Assembly: GCF_003572205.1 (NCBI RefSeq)
Contig: NZ_QXNY01000006.1
Coordinates: forward strand, 434,001-498,000
Reading direction: 5' to 3'
DNA: 64,000 nt
Source of the DNA: Algihabitans albus
Lineage (GTDB): Bacteria > Pseudomonadota > Alphaproteobacteria > Kiloniellales > DSM-21159
Each line of letters starts with the position of its first letter. Position 1 is the stretch's first letter. Under the pieces are notes generated by a model. The model ran no database searches. It had not been told where the DNA came from and saw nothing but the letters and a program-made list of their open reading frames with translations. Shown here piece by piece: positions 44,622-53,547 of this stretch. The position numbers and the translations under genes were made by a program.

Positions 44622-45257
44622 ATGACGGAGGACGGTTACAAGGAGCAGGGGTTCGGCGCGCGTGAGATCGGTTTCGGCAAACGCCCGGCCGTCCTCGTGG
44701 TCGATTTTCAGCGCGGCTTCACCGATAGCGCCAGCCCGTTGGGCGGCAGCCCCCTGGTCGAGCAGGCGGTGCAGAAAAGCGTTGGCCTCCTCGCCGCCGC
44801 ACGGCGTCTCGGCGTTCCGGTGGTGCAGACCTTCGTGGCGAGTTGCGGCGAGAAGGATGCGCTGCACTGGAAGATTCCGGCGGTGACCAGCGAGTTCCAC
44901 CAGGGCAACTGGACCACGGAGTTGGATCCGCGCATCTACGATCGGGACTACGATGTCGTGGTGCAGAAGATCGGGCCTTCGTTGCTGTTCCAGACGCCGG
45001 CGATCTCCTACCTGATCAAGGAGCGGGTCGATACGACGATCGTGATCGGCTGCAACACCTCGGGTTGCGTGCGGGCGACGGTCATCGACGCCTTCTCCTA
45101 CGGGTTTCGCGTGATGGTGCCGCACGACTGTTGCGGCGATGTCGATCTGCGCCCGCATGAGGACAACCTTCGGGACGTCGGGCGCCGCTACGCCGATGTG
45201 CTGTCTCTTGAGGAGACCTTGAGTCTTCTGGAAGAAAACGCGCCGAAGCAAAACTGA
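44622..45257 (+). CDS. Isochorismatase-fold cysteine hydrolase (N-carbamoylsarcosine amidase-like)
   Basis: The 211-residue protein has the catalytic triad of this family: D28 (VVDFQRGFTD), K116 (VVQKIGPS) and C149 (GCNTSGCVRAT). The D-K-C spacing and GCNTSGCVRAT match N-carbamoylsarcosine amidase, which removes a carbamoyl group as CO2 and ammonia. Relatives hydrolyse ureidoacrylate, biuret or nicotinamide. It follows the YrdC-type gene by 17 nt with a GGCGAGGAGGGG ribosome site. No signal peptide. The substrate is unknown, but a carbamoyl or ureido compound is most likely. Confidence 0.88.
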   Translation: MTEDGYKEQGFGAREIGFGKRPAVLVVDFQRGFTDSASPLGGSPLVEQAVQKSVGLLAAARRLGVPVVQTFVASCGEKDALHWKIPAVTSEFHQGNWTTELDPRIYDRDYDVVVQKIGPSLLFQTPAISYLIKERVDTTIVIGCNTSGCVRATVIDAFSYGFRVMVPHDCCGDVDLRPHEDNLRDVGRRYADVLSLEETLSLLEENAPKQN

Positions 45258-45294
45258 GATACCAAGAAAATGAGAAACCAAGGAGGCTCACGAG

Positions 45295-46293
45295 ATGAAG
45301 TTCATGGCGAAGACGGCCCTATCGGCCCTGGCGGTGACGACGGTCGCGGTTATGCCCCAGGCCGATGCTCAGGAGCTGAAGATCAGGTTCCCGGTCGAGT
45401 ACAACGCGGATATATCGCCCGGTCTGGCCAACCAAGAGTTCATCGAGCTCGTGGAGGCGCGCTCGAACGGTGAGATCGAGGTGGAGTTCTACCCGTCGGG
45501 CAGCCTCTACAAGGGCCTCGACATCCTGCAGGCGGTGATGCGTGGCGACGCCGAGATGGCGACTCTCGTCTCGGTCTACTGGTCCGCCGTTTCGCCGCAG
45601 ATCTCAGTATTCGAGCTGCCCTTCACCTTCCCTACGCACGAGGCTTTCTACCGCGCCGCCGACGACGAGGCCTTCATGTCCAGCGTGTTCTCGGAGATCG
45701 AGGAGAAGGGTGCGTTGGTCATCGGCAGTCTGGTTTACGATTACCTGCCTGTCGGTAATACCGAACGTGCGCTGAAGATGCCGGAAGACTTCGCCGGGCT
45801 GAAACTGCGGGCACTCGGCCGAACCAATGCGCGCACTCTGGAACTGCTCGGCGCGGAGCCGGTGCCGATCAACGTCACCGAGGTCTCCGCCGCGCTGGAG
45901 CGTGGGGTGATCGACGGGCTGAACACTCCGGCCGATGCCTTCATCTCCTATGGCTGGGACGATGTGGTCGCCTACGTGACCGATTCGCCGCACTACTTCG
46001 CCTTTTACCCCTGGGCTGTAAACAAGGCCTGGTGGGAGGGGCTGAGCGAGGCACACCAGACGATCCTCAGCGAGGCCATCGAGGAAGTGACGCGCAACCA
46101 TCGGGAACGCGCCCGAACGGAAGCTGCCTTGGCCTTCGAGAAGATCGCCGCGAGCGGCATCGAGGTGCATCGCCTGACCGACGAGCAACGCAGCGCCTGG
46201 ATCGAGGTGACGAAGGTGCAGTGGGACGAAGCGGAGGAGCGCTTCGGCTCGGAGCTTCTGGACAAGCTGCGCAGCTTCCAGCAGGCCCCGTAG
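45295..46293 (+). CDS. TRAP transporter substrate-binding protein (DctP family)
   Basis: This 332-residue periplasmic binding protein has a signal peptide (MKFMAKTALSALAVTTVAVM, cleaved after ADA). DctP features are the helix LVEARSNGEIEVEFYPSGSLYKGLDI and the ligand-arginine segment KLRALGRTNARTLELLGA. It delivers the imported compound to the permease pair encoded next. It starts 37 nt after the amidase gene, ribosome site AAGGAGG. The protein is only distantly similar to the DctP at 8805-9884, so the ligand probably differs. Confidence 0.92.
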   Translation: MKFMAKTALSALAVTTVAVMPQADAQELKIRFPVEYNADISPGLANQEFIELVEARSNGEIEVEFYPSGSLYKGLDILQAVMRGDAEMATLVSVYWSAVSPQISVFELPFTFPTHEAFYRAADDEAFMSSVFSEIEEKGALVIGSLVYDYLPVGNTERALKMPEDFAGLKLRALGRTNARTLELLGAEPVPINVTEVSAALERGVIDGLNTPADAFISYGWDDVVAYVTDSPHYFAFYPWAVNKAWWEGLSEAHQTILSEAIEEVTRNHRERARTEAALAFEKIAASGIEVHRLTDEQRSAWIEVTKVQWDEAEERFGSELLDKLRSFQQAP

Positions 46294-46299
46294 CGGGGG

Positions 46300-46800
46300 A
46301 TGGCGGTGTTTCGCCGCGTCCTCGACCGCTTTGAGGATGCGCTCGCGGGGCTGCTCCTTTTTCTCGGGCTGTCCATCGTGGTGTTGGAGATCGCGGCGCG
46401 CAGCCTGTTCTCCGTTTCCTTCATCTGGAGCGAGGAGGTGTCGCGCTACACCTTGATCTGGCTCACCTACTTCGGCGTCGCCGCGGCGGTGCGCGGCGAC
46501 GCCCATATCAAGGTCACCGTCTTCGTCGAGCTCTTGCCGGCGCGGGTCAAGCGATGGCTGGAGGTGCTGACCAGTCTGGTCTGTCTCGTCTTCTGTCTCT
46601 TTGTCGCCTGGTATGGCGTCCAACTCGTGCAGGACAGCCGAAGCTACGGGCTGATGTCCGCGGACAGCGACCTGGCGATTCCGATCTGGGCCTTTCAGGC
46701 CATCGTGCCGCTCGGCTACCTCCTGGTCAGCCTCCGGCTGGTCGAACGCATACTGCGGATCTGGCGCTCTCGCCACCCTTCCCTGACGACGGGATTCTAG
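46300..46800 (+). CDS. TRAP transporter small permease (DctQ family)
   Basis: This 166-residue membrane subunit has four helices (about 14-33, 55-75, 90-110, 130-150). The segment FIWSEEVSRYTLIWLTYFGVAAAVRGDAHIKV after helix one is the classical DctQ motif (E-E-x-x-R-Y). It begins 6 nt after dctP and ends just before dctM. ATG at 46300 follows GCGGGG. Confidence 0.93.
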   Translation: MAVFRRVLDRFEDALAGLLLFLGLSIVVLEIAARSLFSVSFIWSEEVSRYTLIWLTYFGVAAAVRGDAHIKVTVFVELLPARVKRWLEVLTSLVCLVFCLFVAWYGVQLVQDSRSYGLMSADSDLAIPIWAFQAIVPLGYLLVSLRLVERILRIWRSRHPSLTTGF

Positions 46801-46805
46801 GCGCT

Positions 46806-48071
46806 TTGGCTGTCTTTCTCATTGTCGCGCTCTTCGTGCTGCTGGTTCTGGGCGTGCCGGTCGCCTTCGCCCTCGGCACCGTCGGGCTGGCGACGATCCT
46901 GCTGTTCGACGTCACCTCCCTGACGCAACTGGCACAGTCCCAATTTTCGGGCCTGGACAGCTTCGTGCTGTTGGCGATCCCCTTCTTCATTCTGGCCGGC
47001 AACATCATGGTGGAGGCGCGCATGGCGCCTCAGCTGTTCGACCTCATGCGCTGCGTTACCCGCCCGATCCGCGGCGGCGACGCGGTGGGGGCGACGCTCT
47101 CGGCGGCCCTGTTCGGCGCCATGACCGGTTCCTCGGTGGCCTCGGCCGCGGCGCTCGGGCGGATCGTCATCCCCGAGCTGGACCGGGCCGGCTATCCGCG
47201 CCGTTTCTCGGGGGGACTGCTCGCGGCCGGCGGCACCCTGGGTATCATGATCCCACCCAGCATCGTCTTCGTGATCTACGGGGCCATTGCCCAGGTCTCG
47301 GTGACCGACATGTTCAAGGCGGGGATCCTGCCCGGCACCCTCGTCACGCTGCTCCTGATCGGCGTCACCCTGGTGCTCGTCCACCGGAACGGCTGGGGCG
47401 AACGCGGTGCTTTTTCGCCGACCTCGGCTTTGCGGGCCTTGGGCCGGGCCGGGCCGGCGCTGCTGATGCCGACCATCGTTCTCGGCGGCATCTACGGCGG
47501 CATCTTCACGCCGACCGAGGCGGCGGCGATTTCCGCCCTCTACGGCCTCTTCATCGCCGCCTTCGTCTATCGCACCGTCGGTCTCGCCGCTCTGGCCGTC
47601 ATCTTCGCGCGCAGCGCGAGGATGACGGCCTCCATCCTCTTCATCGTGGCCCAGGCGCTCTTCATCGGCCTGTTGGCGACTCTGGCGGGGATCCCCGCCG
47701 GGATCGTCGAGGCGGTCGGCGCCTTCGACCTCGAACCCTGGATGTTCCTGCTGATCGTCAACCTGGCGCTTCTGGTGCTGGGCTGCTTCCTCGACGGCGT
47801 GACGATTCTGACCGTGGTGGCGCCGCTGCTGCTGTCGGCGGTGCGGGAACTGGGTATCGACCCGGTCCATTTCGGCATCATCCTGACCCTCAATATCGAG
47901 ATCGCGGCGATCACGCCGCCGATCGGCATGAACCTGTTCGTCATCTCGGGTATCTCCGGCACCCGGCCGGAGGAGGTGATCCGGGGCGTCGTTCCCTTCG
48001 TCGGCATCATGCTTTTGGCGCTGGTGCTGGTCACCTATCTGCCTTGGATTTCTTTGGCGTTCCTGGACTGA
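46806..48071 (+). CDS. TRAP transporter large permease (DctM family)
   Basis: The 421-residue transport subunit has about 12 helices. DctM signatures are ALFGAMTGSSVASAAALGRI, GGTLGIMIPPSIVFVIYGA, GGIYGGIFTPTEAAAISALYG and ITPPIGMNLFVISG. A TTG at 46806 is the only reasonable start after the dctQ stop; it begins exactly at the first hydrophobic helix (AVFLIVALFVLLVLG). The length is normal for the family. Confidence 0.92.
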   Translation: MAVFLIVALFVLLVLGVPVAFALGTVGLATILLFDVTSLTQLAQSQFSGLDSFVLLAIPFFILAGNIMVEARMAPQLFDLMRCVTRPIRGGDAVGATLSAALFGAMTGSSVASAAALGRIVIPELDRAGYPRRFSGGLLAAGGTLGIMIPPSIVFVIYGAIAQVSVTDMFKAGILPGTLVTLLLIGVTLVLVHRNGWGERGAFSPTSALRALGRAGPALLMPTIVLGGIYGGIFTPTEAAAISALYGLFIAAFVYRTVGLAALAVIFARSARMTASILFIVAQALFIGLLATLAGIPAGIVEAVGAFDLEPWMFLLIVNLALLVLGCFLDGVTILTVVAPLLLSAVRELGIDPVHFGIILTLNIEIAAITPPIGMNLFVISGISGTRPEEVIRGVVPFVGIMLLALVLVTYLPWISLAFLD

Positions 48072-48097
48072 GCCCCGGCGGGGGCGGAGGAGGAGTT

Positions 48098-48808
48098 GTG
48101 GCCCAATACATCGATGTCCTGAATCACGAGTTTCGTCTCACCCGCGGATCCTGCGCCCTGCTGGTCGTGGACATGCAGTACGCCAGCGGCAGCCGCCGTC
48201 ATGGCCTGGGCAAGTGGCTGGCCGACCAGGGCAAGCTGGCCGACGCCGATTACCGCTTCGACCGCATCGAAACCGTCGTGGTGCCGGGGATCCAGCGTCT
48301 GCTCGAGGCCTTCCGGTCCGCCGGAGAGACGGTCATCTTCCTGACTTTGGGTGCGCGGCTGCCCGACTATTCCGACGCACCGCCGCATATGCGCGCCTTC
48401 CTGTCCACGCTCAACAACCACGCGGGCACGCGCGAGCATGAGATCCTCGACGAGCTCAAACCGCTGGCGGGCGAACTCGTTCTCAACAAGACCACCCAGG
48501 GGGGCTTCGCGTCCTCGCCGCTGGACTCGGTGCTGCGGGCCAAGGGGCTGACCCAGATCGTTGCCGTCGGGGTCTCGACCAACAACTGCGTCGAGACGAC
48601 CGCGCGCGAGGCCTCCGACCGGGGTTTCGAGTCCGTGATGGTCTCCGACGCCACCGGCACCTGCAGCGACGAGATGCAGGATATGACGCTCGGTGCCTTC
48701 ACCCGGCTGTGGGGGCGGGTCCTGTCGGTGGAGGAGGTCGTCGGCGAGTTGGATCTGACGGCCGCAGCGCCCGGCAGCGCCGGTTCCGTGGCAGCCATCG
48801 TCGCCTAG
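48098..48808 (+). CDS. Isochorismatase-fold cysteine hydrolase (RutB/biuret hydrolase-like)
   Basis: This 236-residue protein carries the triad D25 (LLVVDMQYAS), K131 (VLNKTTQGGF) and C164 (GVSTNNCVETTAREASDRGF), with TNNCVE as in RutB and biuret/ureidoacrylate hydrolases. It is clearly a different subfamily from the hydrolase at 44622-45257, so two successive amide/carbamate hydrolyses are plausible. The GTG start at 48098 has GGAGGAGGAG upstream; no ATG is near. The C-terminal 15 residues are Ala/Gly-rich. It ends the operon. Confidence 0.87.
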   Translation: MAQYIDVLNHEFRLTRGSCALLVVDMQYASGSRRHGLGKWLADQGKLADADYRFDRIETVVVPGIQRLLEAFRSAGETVIFLTLGARLPDYSDAPPHMRAFLSTLNNHAGTREHEILDELKPLAGELVLNKTTQGGFASSPLDSVLRAKGLTQIVAVGVSTNNCVETTAREASDRGFESVMVSDATGTCSDEMQDMTLGAFTRLWGRVLSVEEVVGELDLTAAAPGSAGSVAAIVA

Positions 48809-48872
48809 GTTCGTCGTGCCGCTGCCTCGGTCATCGGCGCCTGTGCCGCTTGTCGCCTGGGCCCGGCGCCGG

Positions 48873-49646
48873 TCAGGTCCGCTCCTCGACGGTGCCGCCC
48901 AGGTCGCGCAGGCCGGCGGCCACGGTGGCGAGGCTACGGGCCAGCGTCTCGCCGTCGGTCCCGCGCAGGACGACCGAGACTCCGAATCCGCCGCCGCGCG
49001 CGAAGGGATAGCTGCCGATGTCGACGGCGTCGGCGAAGGCGGCCTGGGCTTCGGTCAGAACGCCGGCGATCACGCTCTCCGGCAGGTCGACCTCCAGCGC
49101 GCGGGAGAGCAGGGGCGCGCCGCCGACCAGGTCGGGCGCCAGGCTTTCGAACATCGCCTGCATGATCTTCGGAATGCCCGCCAGCACGTAGACGTTCCCG
49201 GTTCGGAAGCCGGGCGCCGTGCTGACGGGATTTTCGATCAGCTCCGCGCCCTCCGGCGTGCGCGCCATGCGCAGACGCGCCGGGTTGATCTGGTCGCCGT
49301 AGTGCGCCTCCAGCAGGGCCCGTGCCTCCGGATGCTCGATCAGGGGCCGGCCGACCGCCTTGGCGACGCAGTCCGCCGTGATGTCGTCGTGCGTCGGGCC
49401 GATGCCGCCGGTCGTGAAGAGGTAGTCGACCCTGGCGCGCAGGCTGTTGACCGCCTCCACGACCGCCGCCTCGCTGTCCGCCACGACCCGCGCCTCGACC
49501 AGGCGAATGCCCAGCTCGGTACAGCGCGTCGCGATGTAGGTGAGGTTGGCGTCCCTGGTCCGGCCCGAGAGGATCTCGTTGCCGATCAGCAGAAGAGCGG
49601 CCGTGACGACGCGGCTCCCGCTCTCCGGGACGGTGGTGTCCGACAT
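48873..49646 (-). CDS. Molybdopterin-binding/CinA N-terminal domain protein
   Basis: The 257-residue protein is a MoCF/CinA-type domain: LLIGNEILSGRTRDANLTYIATRC, DYLFTTGGIGPTHDDITADCVAKA, and ENPVSTAPGFRTGNVYVLAGIPKIM. It lacks the C-terminal amidase (PncC) domain of full CinA, so it is the single-domain form common in alphaproteobacteria. CinA-family members hydrolyse ADP-ribose or are linked to NMN recycling; the function of the single-domain form is not settled. It lies 8 nt upstream of a lipoprotein gene on the same strand. Confidence 0.88.
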   Translation of the reverse strand: MSDTTVPESGSRVVTAALLLIGNEILSGRTRDANLTYIATRCTELGIRLVEARVVADSEAAVVEAVNSLRARVDYLFTTGGIGPTHDDITADCVAKAVGRPLIEHPEARALLEAHYGDQINPARLRMARTPEGAELIENPVSTAPGFRTGNVYVLAGIPKIMQAMFESLAPDLVGGAPLLSRALEVDLPESVIAGVLTEAQAAFADAVDIGSYPFARGGGFGVSVVLRGTDGETLARSLATVAAGLRDLGGTVEERT

Positions 49647-49653
49647 GCGAGGC

Positions 49654-50088
49654 CTACTGGGCCGGCTGCGGGTCGGCGGCGTCGGCGGGCGCGCCTTGCA
49701 CGTAGCCCTTGGACTCCATGCAGTCGTTGAACAGCCGGGACTGGCGGTTGCGCGACTCGAAGTCGTCGAGCCGCCCCTGGAACCCGCGCGTGGTGTTGTA
49801 GCTGCCGGATTGACTGAGGTTTCCGCGGATATCCTGGTCGATCTGACGATTGGTTTGAACCCGCGCCCGGGCGAAGGCGTAACAGCTCTCGATATCGTCC
49901 TGCCGGCGGTCGTCGGCCACGCCCGGCTGGCTCCAGACCAGGGCCTCGGGCGGGACGGAGAGCAGAGGCGAGGTTTCCCCGGCCGGCGCGGTGGCGGCCG
50001 GAAGACCGCTGGGCTGTCGCTCGGGCTCGCTGCAGGCGGTCAGCAGGATCAGCAGAGCGGCGGGGATCAGGAGTGTCAGCTTCGTCAT
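49654..50088 (-). CDS. Predicted lipoprotein of unknown function
   Basis: The 144-residue product has a lipoprotein signal peptide with lipobox LLTAC (cysteine about 19) after MTKLTLLIPAALLILL. The mature part starts SEPERQPSG, then a Pro-rich linker, then ESCYAFARARVQTNRQIDQDI and RLFNDCMESKGY, with two cysteines that may bond. No family recognised. It is upstream of the CinA-like gene on the same strand (spacing 7 nt). The residue after the lipid cysteine is serine, compatible with outer-membrane sorting. Confidence 0.75.
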   Translation of the reverse strand: MTKLTLLIPAALLILLTACSEPERQPSGLPAATAPAGETSPLLSVPPEALVWSQPGVADDRRQDDIESCYAFARARVQTNRQIDQDIRGNLSQSGSYNTTRGFQGRLDDFESRNRQSRLFNDCMESKGYVQGAPADAADPQPAQ

Positions 50089-50320
50089 AGCCGATAAACT
50101 GACCTGCGGCGCCGGTTCCCGCAAGTGCGAAGACCCGATAATCCGGCAAGCGACTCAAGGCTCTTCGGCCCGCCGGGCCCCGGCATCTTGTCGCTCGGGC
50201 GACGAGGCCCCGGGGCCGGGAGTCCCTTCCGCCGGAATCCGGTCCGGACCGGACAGCGATCGGCCGGACCCACCTATCGGGGCCGGCGATTGCGGTAAAT
50301 TCAGTCTCGATTCAAAGTAT

Positions 50321-50384
50321 TAGAGTCTGCTTCTTGTGATCGGCGGAACCGCGAGGCGATTCCATACGATCGCAACATGCTCTA
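50321..50384. repeat. TAGAG-bounded 64-bp palindromic repeat, copy B
   Basis: The 64-bp element runs from TAGAGTCTGC to ACATGCTCTA and is the inverted copy of 33191-33254. It ends 14 bp before the sfsA ATG, inside a 310-bp spacer (50089-50398) that otherwise shows nothing I recognise beyond a promoter-like stretch. It may influence sfsA expression. Confidence 0.85.
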
Positions 50385-50398
50385 GCGTGCCGCCCGCC

Positions 50399-51112
50399 AT
50401 GCGTTTCGACCGACCGCTCGTTCCCGCCCGCCTGATCCGCCGCTACAAGCGCTTCCTCGCCGACGTGGTCTTCGAGGAGGGCGGCGAGGCGACCGCGCAC
50501 TGCCCCAATCCCGGCGCCATGCTGGGGCTCGCCACGCCGGGGGCGCGGGTCTGGCTGTCGTCGGCGACGAATCCGGCCCGCAAGCTGCGCTGGACCTGGG
50601 AACTGGTGGAGCCGGCCGACGGAATCGGCCAGGGTCTGGTCGGGATCAACACGGGCCATCCCAACCGCTTGGCGGCCGAAGCGATCTCGGCGGGGTGGAT
50701 CCCCGAACTCTCGGGCTACGGCGGGCTGCGCCGGGAGGTCAAGTACGGCCGCAACAGCCGCATCGATCTGCTGCTGGAGGAGGCCGGCCTCCCGCCCTGC
50801 TACGTCGAGGTCAAGAACGTGCATCTGCTGCGCGGCGGCGGTCTGGCGGAGTTCCCGGACTGTGTCACGACCCGCGGCGCCAAGCACCTGGAAGAACTGG
50901 GGGACATGGTCGAGGCCGGCCATCGCGCGGTCATGCTCTACGTGGTGCAGCGCGTCGACTGCACGGCCTTCGCGATCGCCGGGGACCTCGATCCGGGCTA
51001 CGCCAGGGCGCTGACGCGGGCCTTGGCGCGCGGGGTCGAGGCCTACTGCGTCGCCTGCGAGATCTCGCCGCGGGAGATCCTCGTCGGGCAGGCTCTGCCG
51101 GTCCGGTTCTAG
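50399..51112 (+). CDS. sfsA: Sugar fermentation stimulation protein homologue
   Basis: This 237-residue SfsA-family protein has [33 protein letters not shown], and [34 protein letters not shown], with the PD-(D/E)xK-like D...E-x-K core ([16 protein letters not shown]). The family resembles nucleases or DNA-binding proteins, although its function in E. coli was inferred from maltose regulation. Length matches the family. ATG at 50399 follows a palindromic repeat with no obvious ribosome site, a weak point of the start. Confidence 0.92.
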   Translation: MRFDRPLVPARLIRRYKRFLADVVFEEGGEATAHCPNPGAMLGLATPGARVWLSSATNPARKLRWTWELVEPADGIGQGLVGINTGHPNRLAAEAISAGWIPELSGYGGLRREVKYGRNSRIDLLLEEAGLPPCYVEVKNVHLLRGGGLAEFPDCVTTRGAKHLEELGDMVEAGHRAVMLYVVQRVDCTAFAIAGDLDPGYARALTRALARGVEAYCVACEISPREILVGQALPVRF

Positions 51113-51282
51113 GGCGCCGCCGTCCCGTCGGGACGTGAATCGCGCTCCAACTTTATCAGGGAGCCGGGGCAGGCCCCGAAGACCTTGAACCGCCGCGCGA
51201 CAGGTGCAAACTACCAGTCAGCCGGCGAGCGCAAGCGGCGTATCGCTTCTTTTCCCTCCTTTCGAGAGCAAGCAGAGGCGCA

Positions 51283-52098
51283 ATGCAGACCGATCAGGCC
51301 CTCGCCGAACGGCGACAGATCGTGATCCATGGCCCCGAGGACTTCGAGGGCATGCGCCGGGCCGGCCGTTTGGCGGCCGAGGCACTGGACTACCTGACGC
51401 CCCAGGTGCAGCCGGGCGTCACGACGGAGGAGCTGGACCGACTGGCCCACGACTTCATCGTCGCGCGCGGGGCGATCCCGGCGCCGCTGAACTATCGCGG
51501 CTTTCCCAAGTCGATCTGCACCTCCGTCAACCACGTGGTCTGCCACGGCATCCCGAGCCCACAGAAGAAGCTGATCGACGGCGACATCATCAACATCGAC
51601 GTGACCGTCATCCTGGATGGCTGGCACGGCGATACCAGCCGGATGTTCTACCTCGGCAAGCCGAGCGTCAAAGCGCGCAAGCTGGTCGAGGTGACCTACG
51701 AGGCCATGATGCGCGGGATCGAGGTGGTCCGGCCCGGCGCGACGCTGGGCGACATCGGCCACGCCATCCAGTCCTTCGTGGAGGCGAACCGCTTTTCGGT
51801 CGTGCGCGACTTCTGCGGCCACGGTCTCGGCCGGGTCTTTCACGATGCCCCTTCGATCCTCCACTACGGCCGCCCGGGAACCGGCGTGGCCCTGACGGAG
51901 GGGATGTTCTTCACCATCGAGCCAATGGTGAACACGGGGCGTTTCGAGGTGAAGCTGCTGGACGACGGCTGGACCGCGGTCACCCGCGACCGCTCGCTCT
52001 CCGCGCAGTTCGAGCACTCCATCGGCGTGACGGCGGAAGGCTACGAGATCTTCACGGGCTCGCCCAAGGGCTGGACCTGCCCGCCCTACGACGGTTAG
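51283..52098 (+). CDS. map: Methionine aminopeptidase, type I
   Basis: The 271-residue enzyme removes the initiator methionine. The di-metal site is visible as INIDVTVILDGWHGDTSRMF (two aspartates), GHGLGRVFHDAPSI (histidine), and EGMFFTIEPMVNTG plus the final SAQFEHSIGVT glutamates. N-terminal residues 1-30 form a typical extension. It is followed by radC 16 nt later, a neighbour pair seen in many alphaproteobacteria. ATG at 51283. Confidence 0.96.
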   Translation: MQTDQALAERRQIVIHGPEDFEGMRRAGRLAAEALDYLTPQVQPGVTTEELDRLAHDFIVARGAIPAPLNYRGFPKSICTSVNHVVCHGIPSPQKKLIDGDIINIDVTVILDGWHGDTSRMFYLGKPSVKARKLVEVTYEAMMRGIEVVRPGATLGDIGHAIQSFVEANRFSVVRDFCGHGLGRVFHDAPSILHYGRPGTGVALTEGMFFTIEPMVNTGRFEVKLLDDGWTAVTRDRSLSAQFEHSIGVTAEGYEIFTGSPKGWTCPPYDG

Positions 52099-52114
52099 TC
52101 GGGGTCGGGCGCGG

Positions 52115-52849
52115 GTGGACGACCCGATCGGCAAGGAGTCCAAGACCGGCGGCCGGCGCGCGTCCGAGCCGGCGTCGAAACCCCACTACCTCGGCCACCG
52201 CGCGCGCCTGCGCCGCCGCCTGCTGGAGCAGGGGCCGGGCACGCTGCTCGACCACGAGCTGCTGGAGATGCTGCTCTTCGCCGCCAACCCGCGCGGCGAC
52301 ACCAAGCCCCTGGCCAAGCAGCTGCTCGGCCGCTTCGGCAGCCTGGAGCGGGCGCTCTCCGCCACGCCGGCGGAGCTGGCCAAGGTCAAGGGCCTGGGGG
52401 AGGCGGGCGCGGCGGTGCTGACCGTGGTGCCGGAGGCGGCGCGGCGCCTGGCGCGCGAGCAGGCGCAGGACCGGCCGGTCGTCGCCTCCTGGCAGAAGCT
52501 GCTCGACTACTGCCGCGTGACCCTGGCGCACGAGCGGGTCGAGTGTTTCCACGTCCTCTTCCTCGACCGCAAGAACAAGCTGATCGCCGACGAGCGCCAG
52601 CAGCGCGGCACGGTCGACCACACCCCGGTCTACCCGCGCGAGGTGGTCAAGCGCGCGCTGGAACTGAACGCCTCCGCAATCATCCTGGTCCACAACCACC
52701 CCTCCGGCGACCCCACCCCCAGCCAGGCCGACATCGCCATGACCCAGGCGGTGGTGGAGGCCGCCGCCAAGCTGGAGATCCGCGTCCACGACCACGTGGT
52801 CATCGGCCGCGAGGGACACGCGAGTTTCAAGTCGCTGGGGTTGTTGTAG
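52115..52849 (+). CDS. radC: RadC family JAMM-domain protein
   Basis: The 244-residue protein has an N-terminal helix-hairpin-helix region (LLARF-type segment LLGRFGSLERALSATPAELAKVKGLGEA) and a C-terminal JAMM metalloprotease-like domain with HNHPSGDPTPSQAD. The name RadC came from a misassigned DNA-repair mutant; the biochemical role is unresolved. GTG at 52115 gives the normal family length. In this window it marks the end of the ordinary chromosomal backbone before an AT-richer segment. Confidence 0.92.
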   Translation: MDDPIGKESKTGGRRASEPASKPHYLGHRARLRRRLLEQGPGTLLDHELLEMLLFAANPRGDTKPLAKQLLGRFGSLERALSATPAELAKVKGLGEAGAAVLTVVPEAARRLAREQAQDRPVVASWQKLLDYCRVTLAHERVECFHVLFLDRKNKLIADERQQRGTVDHTPVYPREVVKRALELNASAIILVHNHPSGDPTPSQADIAMTQAVVEAAAKLEIRVHDHVVIGREGHASFKSLGLL

Positions 52850-52953
52850 GAGGGGGCGGCGGCGGCTTCTAGCTGATCGCGGGGGCTAAGTGATTCTAAT
52901 GACTCGTATTTTGAGAACTTGACTAACATACTGATTCTGCGACAATTTTAGTG

Positions 52954-53547
52954 ATGGATGCGACATACCAAATCAATGGTGGCTTTAAGCCCACCACTAA
53001 GCGCAATGCGGATCTGGACGGACCAGACTTCTATCCGACGCCGCGATGGGCCACTTTCGCTTTGATCGATAACGAATCGTTCAAGGGCGACATTTGGGAA
53101 TGTGCTTGTGGGGATGGCGAGATGTCTAAAGTCCTAGATGAAACCGGTAGTGTTGTTATCAGTTCCGATCTTTTTAATCGCGGTTTTGGCGAGGTTGGTC
53201 ACGACTTTCTCGATACATCGCGCCGTGCTCCGAACATTGTCACTAACCCGCCGTTCCACAGCGCTGAGGGCTTTGTCGCCTCTGCTTTGAAGCAAGCTGA
53301 TGAGAAGTTTGCGCTCTTACTCAGGCTCGCTTTTCTTGAGGGGGCAAAGCGAGCCCGCACGATCTTTAGCACGACGCCACCAAGCCGTGTTTGGGTCTTC
53401 AGCGAGCGGATCACATTCTACATGAAAGGTGCTAAGCGAGCGGGTTCTGGTACTACTGCCTACGCTTGGGTGGTTTGGGACAAGCATGCGTCCGGCGGCA
53501 CAGAACTCAAATGGCTTGAGCCCGGCTATAAGGCCAAATATTCCTAG
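52954..53547 (+). CDS. DNA adenine methyltransferase-like protein
   Basis: This 197-residue protein has a Rossmann methyltransferase pattern: WECACGDGEMSKVL (motif I, about 48-61), an acidic residue in SSDLFN (D72), and NIVTNPPFHSAEGF with NPPF (98-101), the motif IV of N6-adenine methyltransferases. An N-terminal DFYPTPRWA segment is also typical of phage and restriction-type methyltransferases. The gene is AT-richer than neighbours, with codons such as TTT and GAT in use. It has no restriction partner next to it. Convergent with the next gene, overlapping by four bases. Confidence 0.75.
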   Translation: MDATYQINGGFKPTTKRNADLDGPDFYPTPRWATFALIDNESFKGDIWECACGDGEMSKVLDETGSVVISSDLFNRGFGEVGHDFLDTSRRAPNIVTNPPFHSAEGFVASALKQADEKFALLLRLAFLEGAKRARTIFSTTPPSRVWVFSERITFYMKGAKRAGSGTTAYAWVVWDKHASGGTELKWLEPGYKAKYS

